Source: Labilibaculum sp. (GTDB lineage Bacteria > Bacteroidota > Bacteroidia > Bacteroidales > Marinifilaceae). Taken from it: a DNA stretch of 64,000 nucleotides. Each line of letters starts with the position of its first letter. The stretch's first letter is position 1. The position numbers and the translations under genes are program-made. Of the stretch, positions 43,496-53,151 are shown piece after piece. Location: assembly GCF_963664555.1 (NCBI RefSeq), contig NZ_OY761461.1, positions 4,815,769-4,879,768 on the forward strand. The letters are read 5' to 3'. A model generated the notes under the pieces. It did no database searches and had not been told where the DNA came from. It worked only from the letters and a program-made list of their open reading frames with translations.

Positions 43496-44767
43496 TTACT
43501 TTAAATCGAAACCAATATCTTTTCTGTAATATTTCCCTTCAAAATCAATCAGTTCAGCATTTCTAAAGGATTTATCCAAGGCCGACTGCATCGTATCACC
43601 GTATGAGCTTACCGAAATAACACGCCCCCCGTTAGTTACTACATCATTACCCGAAAAAGTTGTTCCCGCATGAAACACAATGCTTCCTTCTACCTCATCT
43701 AATTTAGTAATAGTTTTGCCTTTTTCATACGCTTCCGGGTAACCTCCCGCAACTAACATTACAGTAGTTACTGTTCTGTCATCCATCTCAAAAGGAGCTT
43801 TATCCAATTCCTGCTTCGAAACGGCTTCCATCAATTCCAGTAAATCTGATTTGATTCTTGGAATAATTACCTCTGTTTCCGGATCACCCATTCGAACATT
43901 GTATTCAATTACATAAGGATCACCTTCAATATTCATCAATCCAATAAAAATAAACCCTTTATAAGGAATATTATCTTTCTGAAGACCTTCAATTGTTGGA
44001 ACAATTACACGATCTTCTACTTTTTGCATGAAATCAGCAGTTGCAAAAGGAACCGGTGAAATTGCTCCCATACCACCTGTATTTAAACCAGTATCTCCTA
44101 CACCAATTCGCTTGTAATCCTTTGCTTCGGCAAGTGTTTTATAATTTTTACCATCGGTTAATACAAACACCGACAACTCAATACCTGCCAAAAACTCTTC
44201 AATTACTACGGTACTGCTTGCGTCGCCAAACATTCCATCGATCATCTCTTTAAGAGATTGTTTAGCCTCCTCTAAATCAGAAATAATTAAAACACCTTTT
44301 CCTGCTGCAAGACCGTCTGCTTTTAATACATATGGAGCTTTTAAGCTTTCTAAAAAAGTTAATCCTTCTTCTAAATTTTCAGAGGTGATACTTTTATATT
44401 TTGCGGTAGGAATATTATGCCGGAACATAAATTCCTTTGAAAAATCTTTGCTTCCTTCTAATTGAGCACCTAATTTTTCCGGACCAATAACTGGAACACT
44501 CTTGATAGCCTCATCGGCAAGAAAGAAATCGTGAATTCCATTTACCAAAGGATCTTCCGGACCAACAACGACCATGTTAATTCCTTTTTCAAGAACAAAA
44601 TCTTTTATTTTTGTAAAATCGTTAGGATTAATATCTATGTTTTCTGCAATTGCAGCAGTTCCGGCATTTCCCGGAGCAACATACAATTTTTCCAATTTTT
44701 CACTTTGAACAAATTTCCATGCAAAAGCATGTTCACGGCCTCCGGAACCCAAAAGAAGTACTTTCAT
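43496..44767 (-). CDS. purD: phosphoribosylamine-glycine ligase (GAR synthetase)
   Basis: Protein of 423 residues. It catalyses the ATP-dependent joining of 5-phosphoribosylamine and glycine in purine biosynthesis. The N-domain has LLLGSGGREHAFAWK and VVGPEDPLVNGI. The ATP-grasp core contains LKADGLAAGKGVLI and FIGLMNIEGDPYVIEYN, followed by RMGDPETEVI. Length and motifs match PurD, and all are intact. It stands alone rather than in a pur operon; next along the strand are DUF6427 and, upstream, the polysaccharide deacetylase. Confidence 0.97.
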   Translation of the reverse strand: MKVLLLGSGGREHAFAWKFVQSEKLEKLYVAPGNAGTAAIAENIDINPNDFTKIKDFVLEKGINMVVVGPEDPLVNGIHDFFLADEAIKSVPVIGPEKLGAQLEGSKDFSKEFMFRHNIPTAKYKSITSENLEEGLTFLESLKAPYVLKADGLAAGKGVLIISDLEEAKQSLKEMIDGMFGDASSTVVIEEFLAGIELSVFVLTDGKNYKTLAEAKDYKRIGVGDTGLNTGGMGAISPVPFATADFMQKVEDRVIVPTIEGLQKDNIPYKGFIFIGLMNIEGDPYVIEYNVRMGDPETEVIIPRIKSDLLELMEAVSKQELDKAPFEMDDRTVTTVMLVAGGYPEAYEKGKTITKLDEVEGSIVFHAGTTFSGNDVVTNGGRVISVSSYGDTMQSALDKSFRNAELIDFEGKYYRKDIGFDLK

Positions 44768-44934
44768 CTAATAGTATTAATTAGCAACCACTCCCACTTT
44801 GCTATCTACAAACAAGTAAAACGGGAATTCTCAAATGGTTTTGTTTATAAAATGGTATTAATAGTTTGATCGAGAGCAAATTTACGTATTCAAATGCAGT
44901 TTACCTGATGGAAAAGAAAGGAATTTTTGATTTC

Positions 44935-45555
44935 TCACCGACAAATATCAAACTCGTAACCCTGAAGCTTTAATTCATCGATCAGCCGGGGTACTGTAAA
45001 ACGCATATTCGCCTCCGATTTCTGATGATTGTGGAACGATATTATGGAGCCTGGACGAACCGTTTTAAGAACATCTTTCAAACACTCTTCAGGAGTTATA
45101 TCCTTCCGGTAATCCCCACTCAAAACATCCCACATAACAATCTTATACTCTGGGAGTAAATGTTTTGCCTGAGATCTTTTTATTTGGCCGTAAGGAGGCC
45201 GAAATAATTTTGAATTAATTAAATCGGAAGCCATTATTACATTCTCAAGATATAGTTGTGTATCAACAGACCAACCTTTTAAGTGATTGTAAGTATGATT
45301 TCCAACGGCGTGACCTGAAGACAGAATTTTCTGAAATAGCTCAGGACATTTATGCACATTCTCGCCTACGCAAAAAAAAGTAGCTTTTACATTCTTCTCC
45401 TTCAACATATTCAATGTCCACAAAGTAGATTCCGGAACAGGTCCGTCATCAAATGTCAGATAAACTTTTTTTGCTCCCGAATTATATCGCCAAATAAAGT
45501 CCGGAAATAAGATTTTAAATATCCCCGGCGCTCTCATCCATCTCAACTTCATCAT
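44935..45555 (-). CDS. polysaccharide deacetylase (NodB homology)
   Basis: Protein of 206 residues. It has the NodB signature TFDDGPVPE (metal-binding Asp pair), SSGHAVGNHTYNH (the H-x3-H type metal site) and RPPYGQ. It removes acetyl groups from peptidoglycan or another amino sugar polymer. No signal peptide is clear, though the N-terminus is basic and hydrophobic. The start overlaps the upstream DUF2723 gene by 4 bases (ATGA), so the two are coupled. Confidence 0.93.
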   Translation of the reverse strand: MMKLRWMRAPGIFKILFPDFIWRYNSGAKKVYLTFDDGPVPESTLWTLNMLKEKNVKATFFCVGENVHKCPELFQKILSSGHAVGNHTYNHLKGWSVDTQLYLENVIMASDLINSKLFRPPYGQIKRSQAKHLLPEYKIVMWDVLSGDYRKDITPEECLKDVLKTVRPGSIISFHNHQKSEANMRFTVPRLIDELKLQGYEFDICR

Positions 45556-48500
45556 CCCTTTTTATAGCTTTCTAATAATCTTTTAAATTCCAATTCAATT
45601 TTCCGATTCAATTCCTTCTGATTGTACTGATTTGTAATGCGGTACAATTCCTGCAATAAAGCCAGATCCCTGCTCTTTAACCGAGGAAATTCCGAAGTAG
45701 AAACCGGAGTTAGAGTCATATAATAATCTAATTCCTGTACCAATCTATCTGATATGGTTTGAATCATCTGATTGCCTTTTTCATCCTCCGCTGCACGATA
45801 GTAGGACTGAGCCATAAGAATGGCTAAATAATCGAAGGGTACCTTCTCATTAGGCACTAATTCAACACATTTATCCAGTACCTGAACTGCAGAATCTCTT
45901 TTTCCCTCATCCAGTAAACTTTCTGACAGCCGCAGAAAATTATTTCTCATGTTGGTGCACAAACGCGAAGTTGTTTCATCGATATAAACATCCGGATGGT
46001 TCATATTTCCCCATTTAAACTTATTCATCAGATTGGTATACATTACATCCGTATTTACACCCCCTATCTGCATTTCCTCATTTTCAAATTTGATCGGTAC
46101 CAATCGATAAGCAAAACCTTCCAAACGAAAATAGTCTTCTAAGCCATAATATCCGCTCGACGGCACTGTTATGGAAAAATAAACAGGTCGTTTCCAATTG
46201 TTTTGCACCAGCATATCGTAAAGAATTAAACCACCTTTATCCACGTAGTTTGTTTTCACTTCCCATTCCATTTGATTCACAATTTTTGCAGAATCTTTTT
46301 CGGAAAGAGTATTGGTCTTTACGACTTGCTCCTTATCAATTACAAGGCGAAATTTATTTGCCGGAAAATGATCAATCCGCTCATCGTATCCGTATATTTT
46401 TTTGGTACTTTCCTTTTCACTCGCAACATATTCTATCGCGTCTTTCAGATCCAATCCTCCATTCTTCTCAACGTAAGCCTTCAAACGCGGATCATCAAGA
46501 ACATAAACAACATCGCGCTTACCCGCCAGATATTTTTCTTTAGTAAGAGAAATTGGTAAAGGATCGGAATCATAGTTCTTTTGTTTCATCTGATCGATGT
46601 ACCAATCGGCGGTTAAATACATCAAATTACAAACGCGAACATCAGTTCTTACGCCTTCTACCTCCTGCAAATACCATAATGGAAAAGTATCGTTATCGCC
46701 CATTGTGAATAGTATCGCATTTGGTGCACACGAATTCAGATAATCGTAAGCCAAATCTCTTGCCACATATCGATCCGACCGATCATGATCGTCCCAATTT
46801 TGTTGCGCCAACAAAGCAGGAACTGCCAAAAAGCAAAGAGTGAATGCTGCAGGAATAGCGACCTTATCTTTTCGAAGCACTTTTTTAGAAACCTGCAGTA
46901 CTGCAAGAAATCCTAAACCGATCCAAACAGCAAAGGCATAAAATGATCCCACATAGGCATAATCCCTTTCGCGGGGCTGCAATGGAGGCTGATTCAGATA
47001 CACAACAATGGCTAATCCGGTTAATAAAAACAGCAAGAAAACGACAAAAAAGTCTTTCTTCCCGTTGGTACTTTTTTTGTACTGATAAAGTAATCCTGCC
47101 AAGCCCAACAAAAGCGGTAAAAAGTAGTATGTATTGTTTCCCTTATTTTTAGTCATGTGCTCAGGCCTCAGACTCTGATCTCCCAAACGATAATTATCTA
47201 CGAATGGAATTCCTGAAATCCAGTTGCCGTCAATAACTCCGCTATAGGATTGCCGGTCAGATTGACGACCGGAAAAATTCCACATAAAGTAGCGGATGTA
47301 CATGTAATTAATCTGGTAACTAAAAAAGAAGTCCAGATTCTGCACAAAGCTCGGTTTTGTTTTCTGATCAGCCTTGAGTCCTGTCCACTTGGCATATTCT
47401 TCGGGGTTCCTACCTGTCATTCCCTTGGTATACATTCTAGGGAACACTGTTTTATAAGAACTGCTATAGTTTGGTTTCTTTGGCGTGTAAGAAACTACAT
47501 ATTTCCCGTCTTTTTTAATGTAAACATCTTTGCCATCTACATAACTCTCCTTTTCATCATACGGAGCATTAAAATATTCGCCATACACCAAAGGATTATC
47601 GCCATACTGCTCTCTGTTTAAATAATAAAGTAAAGAAAACAGATCCTCAGGATTATTCTGATCCAAACCAGGATTTGCCGCCGAACGAATCATGATAAGC
47701 GAATAGGACGAATATCCAATTAGAACAACTGTTAGTGCAGTAAGCAATGTATTCAAGACCACTTTGCCATGAGAAATTGTATATCGAATACCGAATACAA
47801 GACCTGAAATCAGCAGAATAATAAATACATATGCGCCTGAATTAAAAGGCAAACCAATTACATTTACAAAGAACAAATCAAAAACAAAAGCAAGTTTTAC
47901 AACGCCTGGAATGATTACATACATTGCACCACCCAAAAGAAGCAAAGCAACACCCAAAGCTTTTAAGACTCCATTTCTGCTTGGTTCATACTTCTTAAAA
48001 TAGTAAACCATTACAATGGCCGGAATTGCCAATAAATTCAGAAGATGAACTCCAATCGACAAACCCATAAGATAAGCAATCAAAATTAACCACCTGTTTG
48101 CATAAGCCTTGCCTTCTTCGTTTTCCCATTTTAAAACGCACCAGAAAACAACTGCAGTAAACAGTGAAGATGTAGCATAAACTTCTCCCTCAACAGCTGA
48201 AAACCAAAATGTATCGGTAAAAGCATAAGCCATAGCTCCAATAAATCCGCTGCCAATAATTGTCCATACCTGAGATTCTGATATTTTATCTCCTGCAACA
48301 ATCAACTTTTTAGCCAAATGGGTGATTGTCCAGAATAAAAACAGAATGGTAAAAGCACTTGCCAAACCAGACATGGAATTTATCATGAGAGCAACATTCT
48401 CGGTACCCGAAGCAAACATAGAGAAAAAACGAGCCAACAGCAGAAAAAACGGAGCTCCCGGAGCGTGTCCAATTTCTAATTTATAAGCAGAAGTTATAAA

Positions 48501-48614
48501 TTCTCCGCAATCCCAAAAACTAACTGTAGGTTCAAGGGTTAAAAAATAGACAACTGCAGCTATTGCAAATGATATCCATCCGACAATAATATTTGTTTTT
48601 TGGTACTTACTCAT
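45552..48614 (-). CDS. DUF2723 membrane protein (glycosyltransferase-like), first copy
   Basis: Protein of 1020 residues. The N-terminal 640 residues hold about 12 membrane segments, with the family signature SFWDCGEF near the start and HAPGAPFFLLLAR. A soluble C-terminal region (about 650-1020) has helix-pair repeats resembling TPR. DUF2723 proteins resemble GT-C protein O-mannosyltransferases and are linked to Bacteroidetes envelope glycosylation; the donor and acceptor are unknown. It is a paralog of the 1022-residue gene at 48885, about 270 bases away. The deacetylase is coupled to its end. Confidence 0.88.
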   Translation of the reverse strand: MSKYQKTNIIVGWISFAIAAVVYFLTLEPTVSFWDCGEFITSAYKLEIGHAPGAPFFLLLARFFSMFASGTENVALMINSMSGLASAFTILFLFWTITHLAKKLIVAGDKISESQVWTIIGSGFIGAMAYAFTDTFWFSAVEGEVYATSSLFTAVVFWCVLKWENEEGKAYANRWLILIAYLMGLSIGVHLLNLLAIPAIVMVYYFKKYEPSRNGVLKALGVALLLLGGAMYVIIPGVVKLAFVFDLFFVNVIGLPFNSGAYVFIILLISGLVFGIRYTISHGKVVLNTLLTALTVVLIGYSSYSLIMIRSAANPGLDQNNPEDLFSLLYYLNREQYGDNPLVYGEYFNAPYDEKESYVDGKDVYIKKDGKYVVSYTPKKPNYSSSYKTVFPRMYTKGMTGRNPEEYAKWTGLKADQKTKPSFVQNLDFFFSYQINYMYIRYFMWNFSGRQSDRQSYSGVIDGNWISGIPFVDNYRLGDQSLRPEHMTKNKGNNTYYFLPLLLGLAGLLYQYKKSTNGKKDFFVVFLLFLLTGLAIVVYLNQPPLQPRERDYAYVGSFYAFAVWIGLGFLAVLQVSKKVLRKDKVAIPAAFTLCFLAVPALLAQQNWDDHDRSDRYVARDLAYDYLNSCAPNAILFTMGDNDTFPLWYLQEVEGVRTDVRVCNLMYLTADWYIDQMKQKNYDSDPLPISLTKEKYLAGKRDVVYVLDDPRLKAYVEKNGGLDLKDAIEYVASEKESTKKIYGYDERIDHFPANKFRLVIDKEQVVKTNTLSEKDSAKIVNQMEWEVKTNYVDKGGLILYDMLVQNNWKRPVYFSITVPSSGYYGLEDYFRLEGFAYRLVPIKFENEEMQIGGVNTDVMYTNLMNKFKWGNMNHPDVYIDETTSRLCTNMRNNFLRLSESLLDEGKRDSAVQVLDKCVELVPNEKVPFDYLAILMAQSYYRAAEDEKGNQMIQTISDRLVQELDYYMTLTPVSTSEFPRLKSRDLALLQELYRITNQYNQKELNRKIELEFKRLLESYKKG

Positions 48615-48834
48615 ATATTATCAAAATAAAGGTTAGATTTTATGGTACAGACAGCGAAGTTACCACTTTTGACAAAAAGAATTGATTTGTATTATGTGAA
48701 AAAATCTTAACAGACTTTCGATATTTCAAGATCAACATAGTCGTCAATATTCTTTTTTACAAATGAACGCTTTGCATTAGTTTGTAGAAAGAAGAATTAC
48801 TTTGATTTAAGAAATCAAAAAAACGACATAAAAA

Positions 48835-48866
48835 AATGGCTGTCTTTACATGAAGACAGCCATTTA
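48835..48866 (-). terminator. terminator of the second DUF2723 gene
   Basis: AAATGGCTGTCTT (48834-48846) and its inverse (from 48853) form a 13-bp stem with a short loop around TTACA. On the minus strand a T-run follows, so it ends the 48885-51953 gene before the next DUF2723 gene. Confidence 0.8.
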
Positions 48867-48884
48867 AAGTTTATTATAAATCTT

Positions 48885-51800
48885 TTACTCCCCTGCAGCA
48901 GACTTAAAAAGCAGTTCGAATTTTAATTGTAAATCTTCCCTCAACTTAGTTTGCTCACCCATATCAGCTAAACCTAAAAGCATCTGCACAACCCGCACTT
49001 CACGCTCCTGTTCTGATCTAAAAGCATTGGCATGCTGAGGATCCAAACTTAAGAAATAATTCATTTTATCGTATGATTGTTGTGCCACTTTCAACAGTAA
49101 AGCATTTGCTTTATCTACTGCATTTGCTCTGTAATACTCCTGAATGAATCCAATCAGTGTATTATCAACCGGTATTTTATTGGTTGGCAGTTCTTCCATA
49201 CATCTATCCAAAATATCAATGGCTTTTTCTTTCTTTCCCTCGTCATTTAAAGCACTGGCCAATCGGCTGTAATTTGCTCTGAACGACATGATATTCACTG
49301 TCAAAATATGAAATTGATCAACGTATACATCCGGATCTTTTATCCCGCCAAAAGTGAATTTATTCATGTAATTATCATACAACAATTCTGTATTCACATG
49401 GCCAATACCATTTCGTTCCGGTTTTGTTTCAATTGGAACCAAACGATAAGCAGCACCTTCCAACTGAAAATATTTCTCTAAGCCAAGAAAGCTTTCAGTC
49501 CCCATTCCTACAGAAAAATAAACAGGGCGTTCCCAATTGTTATTTGCAATGATATCATAAACCATAATGTCATTTTTATACAAATAACTTCTCTTGATCT
49601 TCCACTCTAACTTGTCTACAATTAAATGAGCATCTTCGGGCTGAACAGTACCATTTGCAAGCACCTTAGCCGAATCAACAGGAATATAAACGTTTCTTCC
49701 AGGGAAATAATTAAGCTTTTTACCCGATTGGGTTTCTACTTTTGCGGCATCATTATCGCTTCCTACGAATTTTATCATTTCACTCAAAAGCTCTTGTCCT
49801 TTCAATCGCTCTACAACAGGAACCTGATCGCGAATACCTGGTTCAACTTTATCCGCAGTAAGCGACATAGGAATCAGATCTGAATCGTAGGCTTTTCGTC
49901 TCATCTGATTGATGTACCAATCGCCGGCAAGTAAACTCAAATTTACAATGCGGATATCTCTTCGAATCCCTTCTACCTCCTGCGCATACCAAAGCGGAAA
50001 GGTATCGTTATCGCCATAGGTAAATAAAATAGCATCAGGCGCACACGAATTTAGATAGTTTTTTGCGTAAGCCAATGTCGCATACCGACCAGAACGATCG
50101 TGATCATCAAAATTTTGCTGAGCCATTAATCCAGGAACGGCAATTAAGCAAATAGCAGTAACTGCTCCTGCGATAACAACAGATGGTCCTTTTTTACTCA
50201 ACCATTGATACAAACCCATTACCCCGAGTCCAATCCAAATGGCAAATGCGTAAAACGAACCGGCATATGCATAATCACGTTCGCGTGGCTGATAAGGTGA
50301 CTGATTCAGGTAAACAACAATAGCCAAGCCTGTAAAAACAAAAAGCAACATCACCACAAAGAAGTCCTGCTTGCCTTTTTTACCCGATTTATAATGACAG
50401 AACAAACCGATTAAACCAAGTATAAATGGTAAAAAGAAGTAAGTATTTCTTGATTTTTTATTTGCCATTTCAGGATATAACTTATCCTGATTTCCAATTT
50501 TCATTTCATCGATAAAAGGAATCCCCGAAATCCAGTTTCCATTCAGAATATCGCCATGCCCCTGAATATCGTTCTGACGGCCGACAAAATTCCACATGAA
50601 ATATCGCCAATACATGTGGTTAACCTGGTAGGACAAGAAAAACTGAAGATTTGAACCAAAACTTGGCTTATAAAGAGTCTCATCACCAACCTGAATTGGA
50701 TTGTTCTTTTTTACATCTCCCCAGTATTCATATTCATGAACATGATTGGCCCGGGAGCTATACATTCTTGGAAACAAGGTATTGAAACGGGAATCGAATT
50801 TATATTCCTGTTTGTGCGAGGCAACAACATACCTATCCTTATTATTTTTATCCTTTTTTTGAATGTAAACAGGACTGGTTTCAATCAGATCAACTGCAGG
50901 CGCATTGTAATACTCTCCATACACAAGGGGTCTGTCTCCGTATTGCTCCCGATTCAAATAGGAAAGCAAAGCAAATACGTTGTCCGGATTATTTTCATCC
51001 ATTGGCGGATTAGCCGAAGAGCGAATCACGATCATGGCAAAAGAAGAATAGCCAATCATGATCACCACAAAAGCTGTTACGATCGTATTCAAAACCACCA
51101 TTCCACGTTTAACGGAAAAGTTAATCAACCAAACAACAAGTGCAATAAGTGTTGCCCCATAAAACATCACGCCAGTGTTGTAAGGCAAACCAAATTGATT
51201 TACAAAAAGCAGCTCGAACCAAGATGCGATTGTGATCACTCCGGGAATAACCCCATACATAACAACACCCAAAATAAGAACCGAAAGTAAAAATGCTCCT
51301 ATTATTCCATTCCGGGTAGGTGTGTATTTTTTAAAATAGTAAACAAATATAATAGCAGGAATAGCCAAAAGATTCAGCAGGTGAACCCCGATCGACAAGC
51401 CCATTAAATATGCAATTAAAATAATCCATCGGTTTGCATACTTCTCATCGGCGACATTTTCCCATTTCAGAATTGCCCAAAAAACAACCGCCGTAAACAA
51501 TGATGACAAAGCATATACTTCTCCTTCAACAGCCGAAAACCAAAATGTATCAGAAAAAGTGTAAGCAAGCGCTCCAACCATTCCGGTTCCCATTACGGCA
51601 ATTAAATTTCCTTTCGAGATTTCGCCATCGGTTACCACCAACTTTTTAGCAAGATGTGTAATTGTCCAAAACAAAAACAGAATAGTGAAAGCCGATGCCA
51701 AGGCCGACATAGAATTTACCAATAAGGCTGCCTGAGCAGGACTGGGAGCAAAAAGAGAGAAAAAACGCGCCATAATCATGAACAAAGGTGCTCCCGGCGG

Positions 51801-51953
51801 ATGACCAACCTCTAATCCGTAGGCGGTGGTAATAAATTCTCCACAATCCCACAAACTGGCTGTAGGCTCCATTGTAAACAAGTAGGTAAATGCAGCAATG
51901 ACAAAAGCCATCCAGCCTAATACATTGTTAACCACATTGTAATTAGATCTCAT
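48885..51953 (-). CDS. DUF2723 membrane protein (glycosyltransferase-like), second copy
   Basis: Protein of 1022 residues, closely related to the 1020-residue neighbour. Both share SLWDCGEF (or SFWDCGEF), HPPGAPLF (HAPGAPFF), WFSAVEGEVYA and QPRERDYAYAGSFYAFA. It has the same layout of about 12 membrane segments and a soluble helical C-terminal part (LASALNDEGKKEKAIDILDR). Tandem paralogs with their own promoter and terminator suggest related but separate substrates or an obligate pair. Its terminator lies just downstream. Confidence 0.88.
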   Translation of the reverse strand: MRSNYNVVNNVLGWMAFVIAAFTYLFTMEPTASLWDCGEFITTAYGLEVGHPPGAPLFMIMARFFSLFAPSPAQAALLVNSMSALASAFTILFLFWTITHLAKKLVVTDGEISKGNLIAVMGTGMVGALAYTFSDTFWFSAVEGEVYALSSLFTAVVFWAILKWENVADEKYANRWIILIAYLMGLSIGVHLLNLLAIPAIIFVYYFKKYTPTRNGIIGAFLLSVLILGVVMYGVIPGVITIASWFELLFVNQFGLPYNTGVMFYGATLIALVVWLINFSVKRGMVVLNTIVTAFVVIMIGYSSFAMIVIRSSANPPMDENNPDNVFALLSYLNREQYGDRPLVYGEYYNAPAVDLIETSPVYIQKKDKNNKDRYVVASHKQEYKFDSRFNTLFPRMYSSRANHVHEYEYWGDVKKNNPIQVGDETLYKPSFGSNLQFFLSYQVNHMYWRYFMWNFVGRQNDIQGHGDILNGNWISGIPFIDEMKIGNQDKLYPEMANKKSRNTYFFLPFILGLIGLFCHYKSGKKGKQDFFVVMLLFVFTGLAIVVYLNQSPYQPRERDYAYAGSFYAFAIWIGLGVMGLYQWLSKKGPSVVIAGAVTAICLIAVPGLMAQQNFDDHDRSGRYATLAYAKNYLNSCAPDAILFTYGDNDTFPLWYAQEVEGIRRDIRIVNLSLLAGDWYINQMRRKAYDSDLIPMSLTADKVEPGIRDQVPVVERLKGQELLSEMIKFVGSDNDAAKVETQSGKKLNYFPGRNVYIPVDSAKVLANGTVQPEDAHLIVDKLEWKIKRSYLYKNDIMVYDIIANNNWERPVYFSVGMGTESFLGLEKYFQLEGAAYRLVPIETKPERNGIGHVNTELLYDNYMNKFTFGGIKDPDVYVDQFHILTVNIMSFRANYSRLASALNDEGKKEKAIDILDRCMEELPTNKIPVDNTLIGFIQEYYRANAVDKANALLLKVAQQSYDKMNYFLSLDPQHANAFRSEQEREVRVVQMLLGLADMGEQTKLREDLQLKFELLFKSAAGE

Positions 51954-52063
51954 CTTGTGTGTATTTTTGTTTATTATATTCGATATGCAGGATAATATTT
52001 TGAACGAAAATAGTCAATTTTAATAGTTCCCCCGAATTCTGTTTGAAAATTTTACACTTTTTG

Positions 52064-52093
52064 TTTGAGCAAATAAAAAAAGTATTACATTTG
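52064..52093 (+). promoter_or_regulatory. promoter of the first tRNA-Gln
   Basis: TTTG (52064-52067), an 18-base spacer and a perfect TAnnTTTG, TACATTTG (52086-52093). The predicted start is about 25 bases before the tRNA. Confidence 0.8.
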
Positions 52094-52124
52094 CAGAGTT
52101 CTTTGCAAAAAGGACGATTATGAT

Positions 52125-52195
52125 TGACCCGTGGTGTAATGGTAACACACCTGGTTTTGGTCCAGGCATTTAAGGTTCGAGTCCTTACGGGTCAA
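52125..52195 (+). tRNA. tRNA-Gln(TTG), copy 1
   Basis: A 71-nt cloverleaf. The acceptor stem is TGACCCG (52125-52131) with CGGGTCA (52188-52194), and the discriminator is A. The anticodon arm is CCTGG, TTTTGGT (anticodon TTG), CCAGG. The T-arm is TAAGG, TTCGAGT, CCTTA. No CCA is encoded. An identical second copy lies at 52777-52847 with a promoter of the same design, so this is a duplicated transcription unit. Confidence 0.96.
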
Positions 52196-52205
52196 CAATA
52201 AAAAA

Positions 52206-52233
52206 GCTTCGAAATATTTCGAAGCTTTTTTTT
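52206..52233. terminator. bidirectional terminator after tRNA-Gln copy 1
   Basis: AGCTTCGAAA and TTTCGAAGCT form a perfect 10-bp stem around TA, with A-run before and T-run after. It serves the tRNA on the plus strand and the convergent gene (52237-52620) on the minus strand. Confidence 0.85.
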
Positions 52234-52236
52234 ATT

Positions 52237-52620
52237 TTAGCCCTTATGTTTATTTTCAACAACCCTCTCAAACTTAAAGCTTCCTGAAATTCCCTGGTCA
52301 TCTAAACTATCTCCTTCAATTGTCGTCTCATTAATCAACATGCCATCCCAGGAATCCAATTCGTAACGAATATCAAAATCGGAATGAATAACATCATAGT
52401 CGATTGCTTTTAGTTGAATTCTGTTCAAATTTATCTCTCCTTCCAATTTTTCTTGAATCATGAAAGTCTCTTCATCTTCTGCATTTTCAGAAAAAATGAT
52501 TTTACCACTCAATTTTTTCCCGTTTTGAGTCAATAAAAGCTCTCCTTTTGCCCTTCCATAGCCATAATCTTCCTCGTAAAGCCACTTTCCTGTTAAAGAT
52601 TCTATTTTTTTTTGCTCCAT
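52237..52620 (-). CDS. small uncharacterised protein between the two tRNA-Gln genes
   Basis: Protein of 127 residues from ATG 52620, which follows GGGTAGAAAAA. A longer frame to 52725 would run into the promoter of the second tRNA and is less likely. The sequence LTGKWLYEEDYGYGRAKGEL and later GEINLNRIQLKAIDYDVIHS suggests a small lipocalin-like or other beta-barrel cytoplasmic protein. No family is recognised with certainty. It is convergent with the first tRNA. Confidence 0.6.
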   Translation of the reverse strand: MEQKKIESLTGKWLYEEDYGYGRAKGELLLTQNGKKLSGKIIFSENAEDEETFMIQEKLEGEINLNRIQLKAIDYDVIHSDFDIRYELDSWDGMLINETTIEGDSLDDQGISGSFKFERVVENKHKG

Positions 52621-52712
52621 TTTTTCTACCCTTTCAAATTGACAATCAGAATAATTACAAATATATAACAACAACAACGAATAAAAGCCTGCAATATTTT
52701 TGCAATTTTTGG

Positions 52713-52743
52713 TTTTGGCTAACAAATATTTCTATTATATTTG
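52713..52743 (+). promoter_or_regulatory. promoter of the second tRNA-Gln
   Basis: TTTTG (52713-52717), an 18-base spacer and a perfect TAnnTTTG, TATATTTG (52736-52743). Same geometry as the first tRNA promoter although the bases between differ. Confidence 0.8.
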
Positions 52744-52776
52744 CAACGTCTTAGTCAGAAATGACTGAACGGGAAT

Positions 52777-52847
52777 TGACCCGTGGTGTAATGGTAACAC
52801 ACCTGGTTTTGGTCCAGGCATTTAAGGTTCGAGTCCTTACGGGTCAA
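52777..52847 (+). tRNA. tRNA-Gln(TTG), copy 2
   Basis: Identical 71 nt to the tRNA at 52125-52195, anticodon TTG, with no encoded CCA. The identity is limited to the tRNA itself and a few flanking bases. Confidence 0.96.
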
Positions 52848-52850
52848 CAC

Positions 52851-52880
52851 AAGCTTCTGATTTTATCAGAAGCTTTTTTT
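52851..52880. terminator. terminator after tRNA-Gln copy 2
   Basis: AAGCTTCTGA (52851-52860) and TCAGAAGCTT (52866-52875) with loop TTTTA, followed by a T-run. It also lies just beyond the stop of the acylphosphatase gene on the other strand. Confidence 0.85.
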
Positions 52881-53151
52881 ATTTTATGACAAAATCCGTA
52901 AAATCCTGATCCGGTAAACTGCAAATAAAAACATCCTTCACTTTAGCCCAATCAGGTCCCTTTCTACACCACTCACAAAACAATTCAACGCCCAAATTTG
53001 TTCCGACAACTTCCGCATAAACCGTACCATCCGGCTGATTTCTCACAAAGCCCCTAACTCCAAAACGCTTTGCTGCCTCCTTGGCATGATACCGAAATCC
53101 AACATTCTGTACCCTACCCGACACTTTTATGCTTACAGACTTCCCTTCCAT
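52879..53151 (-). CDS. acyP: acylphosphatase
   Basis: Protein of 90 residues, normal length for the family. It hydrolyses acyl phosphates. The active-site signature GRVQNVGFRYHAKEAA contains the substrate-binding Arg20, and VRNQPDG contains the catalytic Asn38. It is a single gene convergent with the second tRNA-Gln, sharing its terminator. Confidence 0.95.
   Translation of the reverse strand: MEGKSVSIKVSGRVQNVGFRYHAKEAAKRFGVRGFVRNQPDGTVYAEVVGTNLGVELFCEWCRKGPDWAKVKDVFICSLPDQDFTDFVIK

Noticed and set aside
52621..52725. N-terminal extension of the gene between the tRNA-Gln copies
   Set aside because: It would overlap the promoter of the second tRNA; ATG 52620 after a good ribosome site is preferred.
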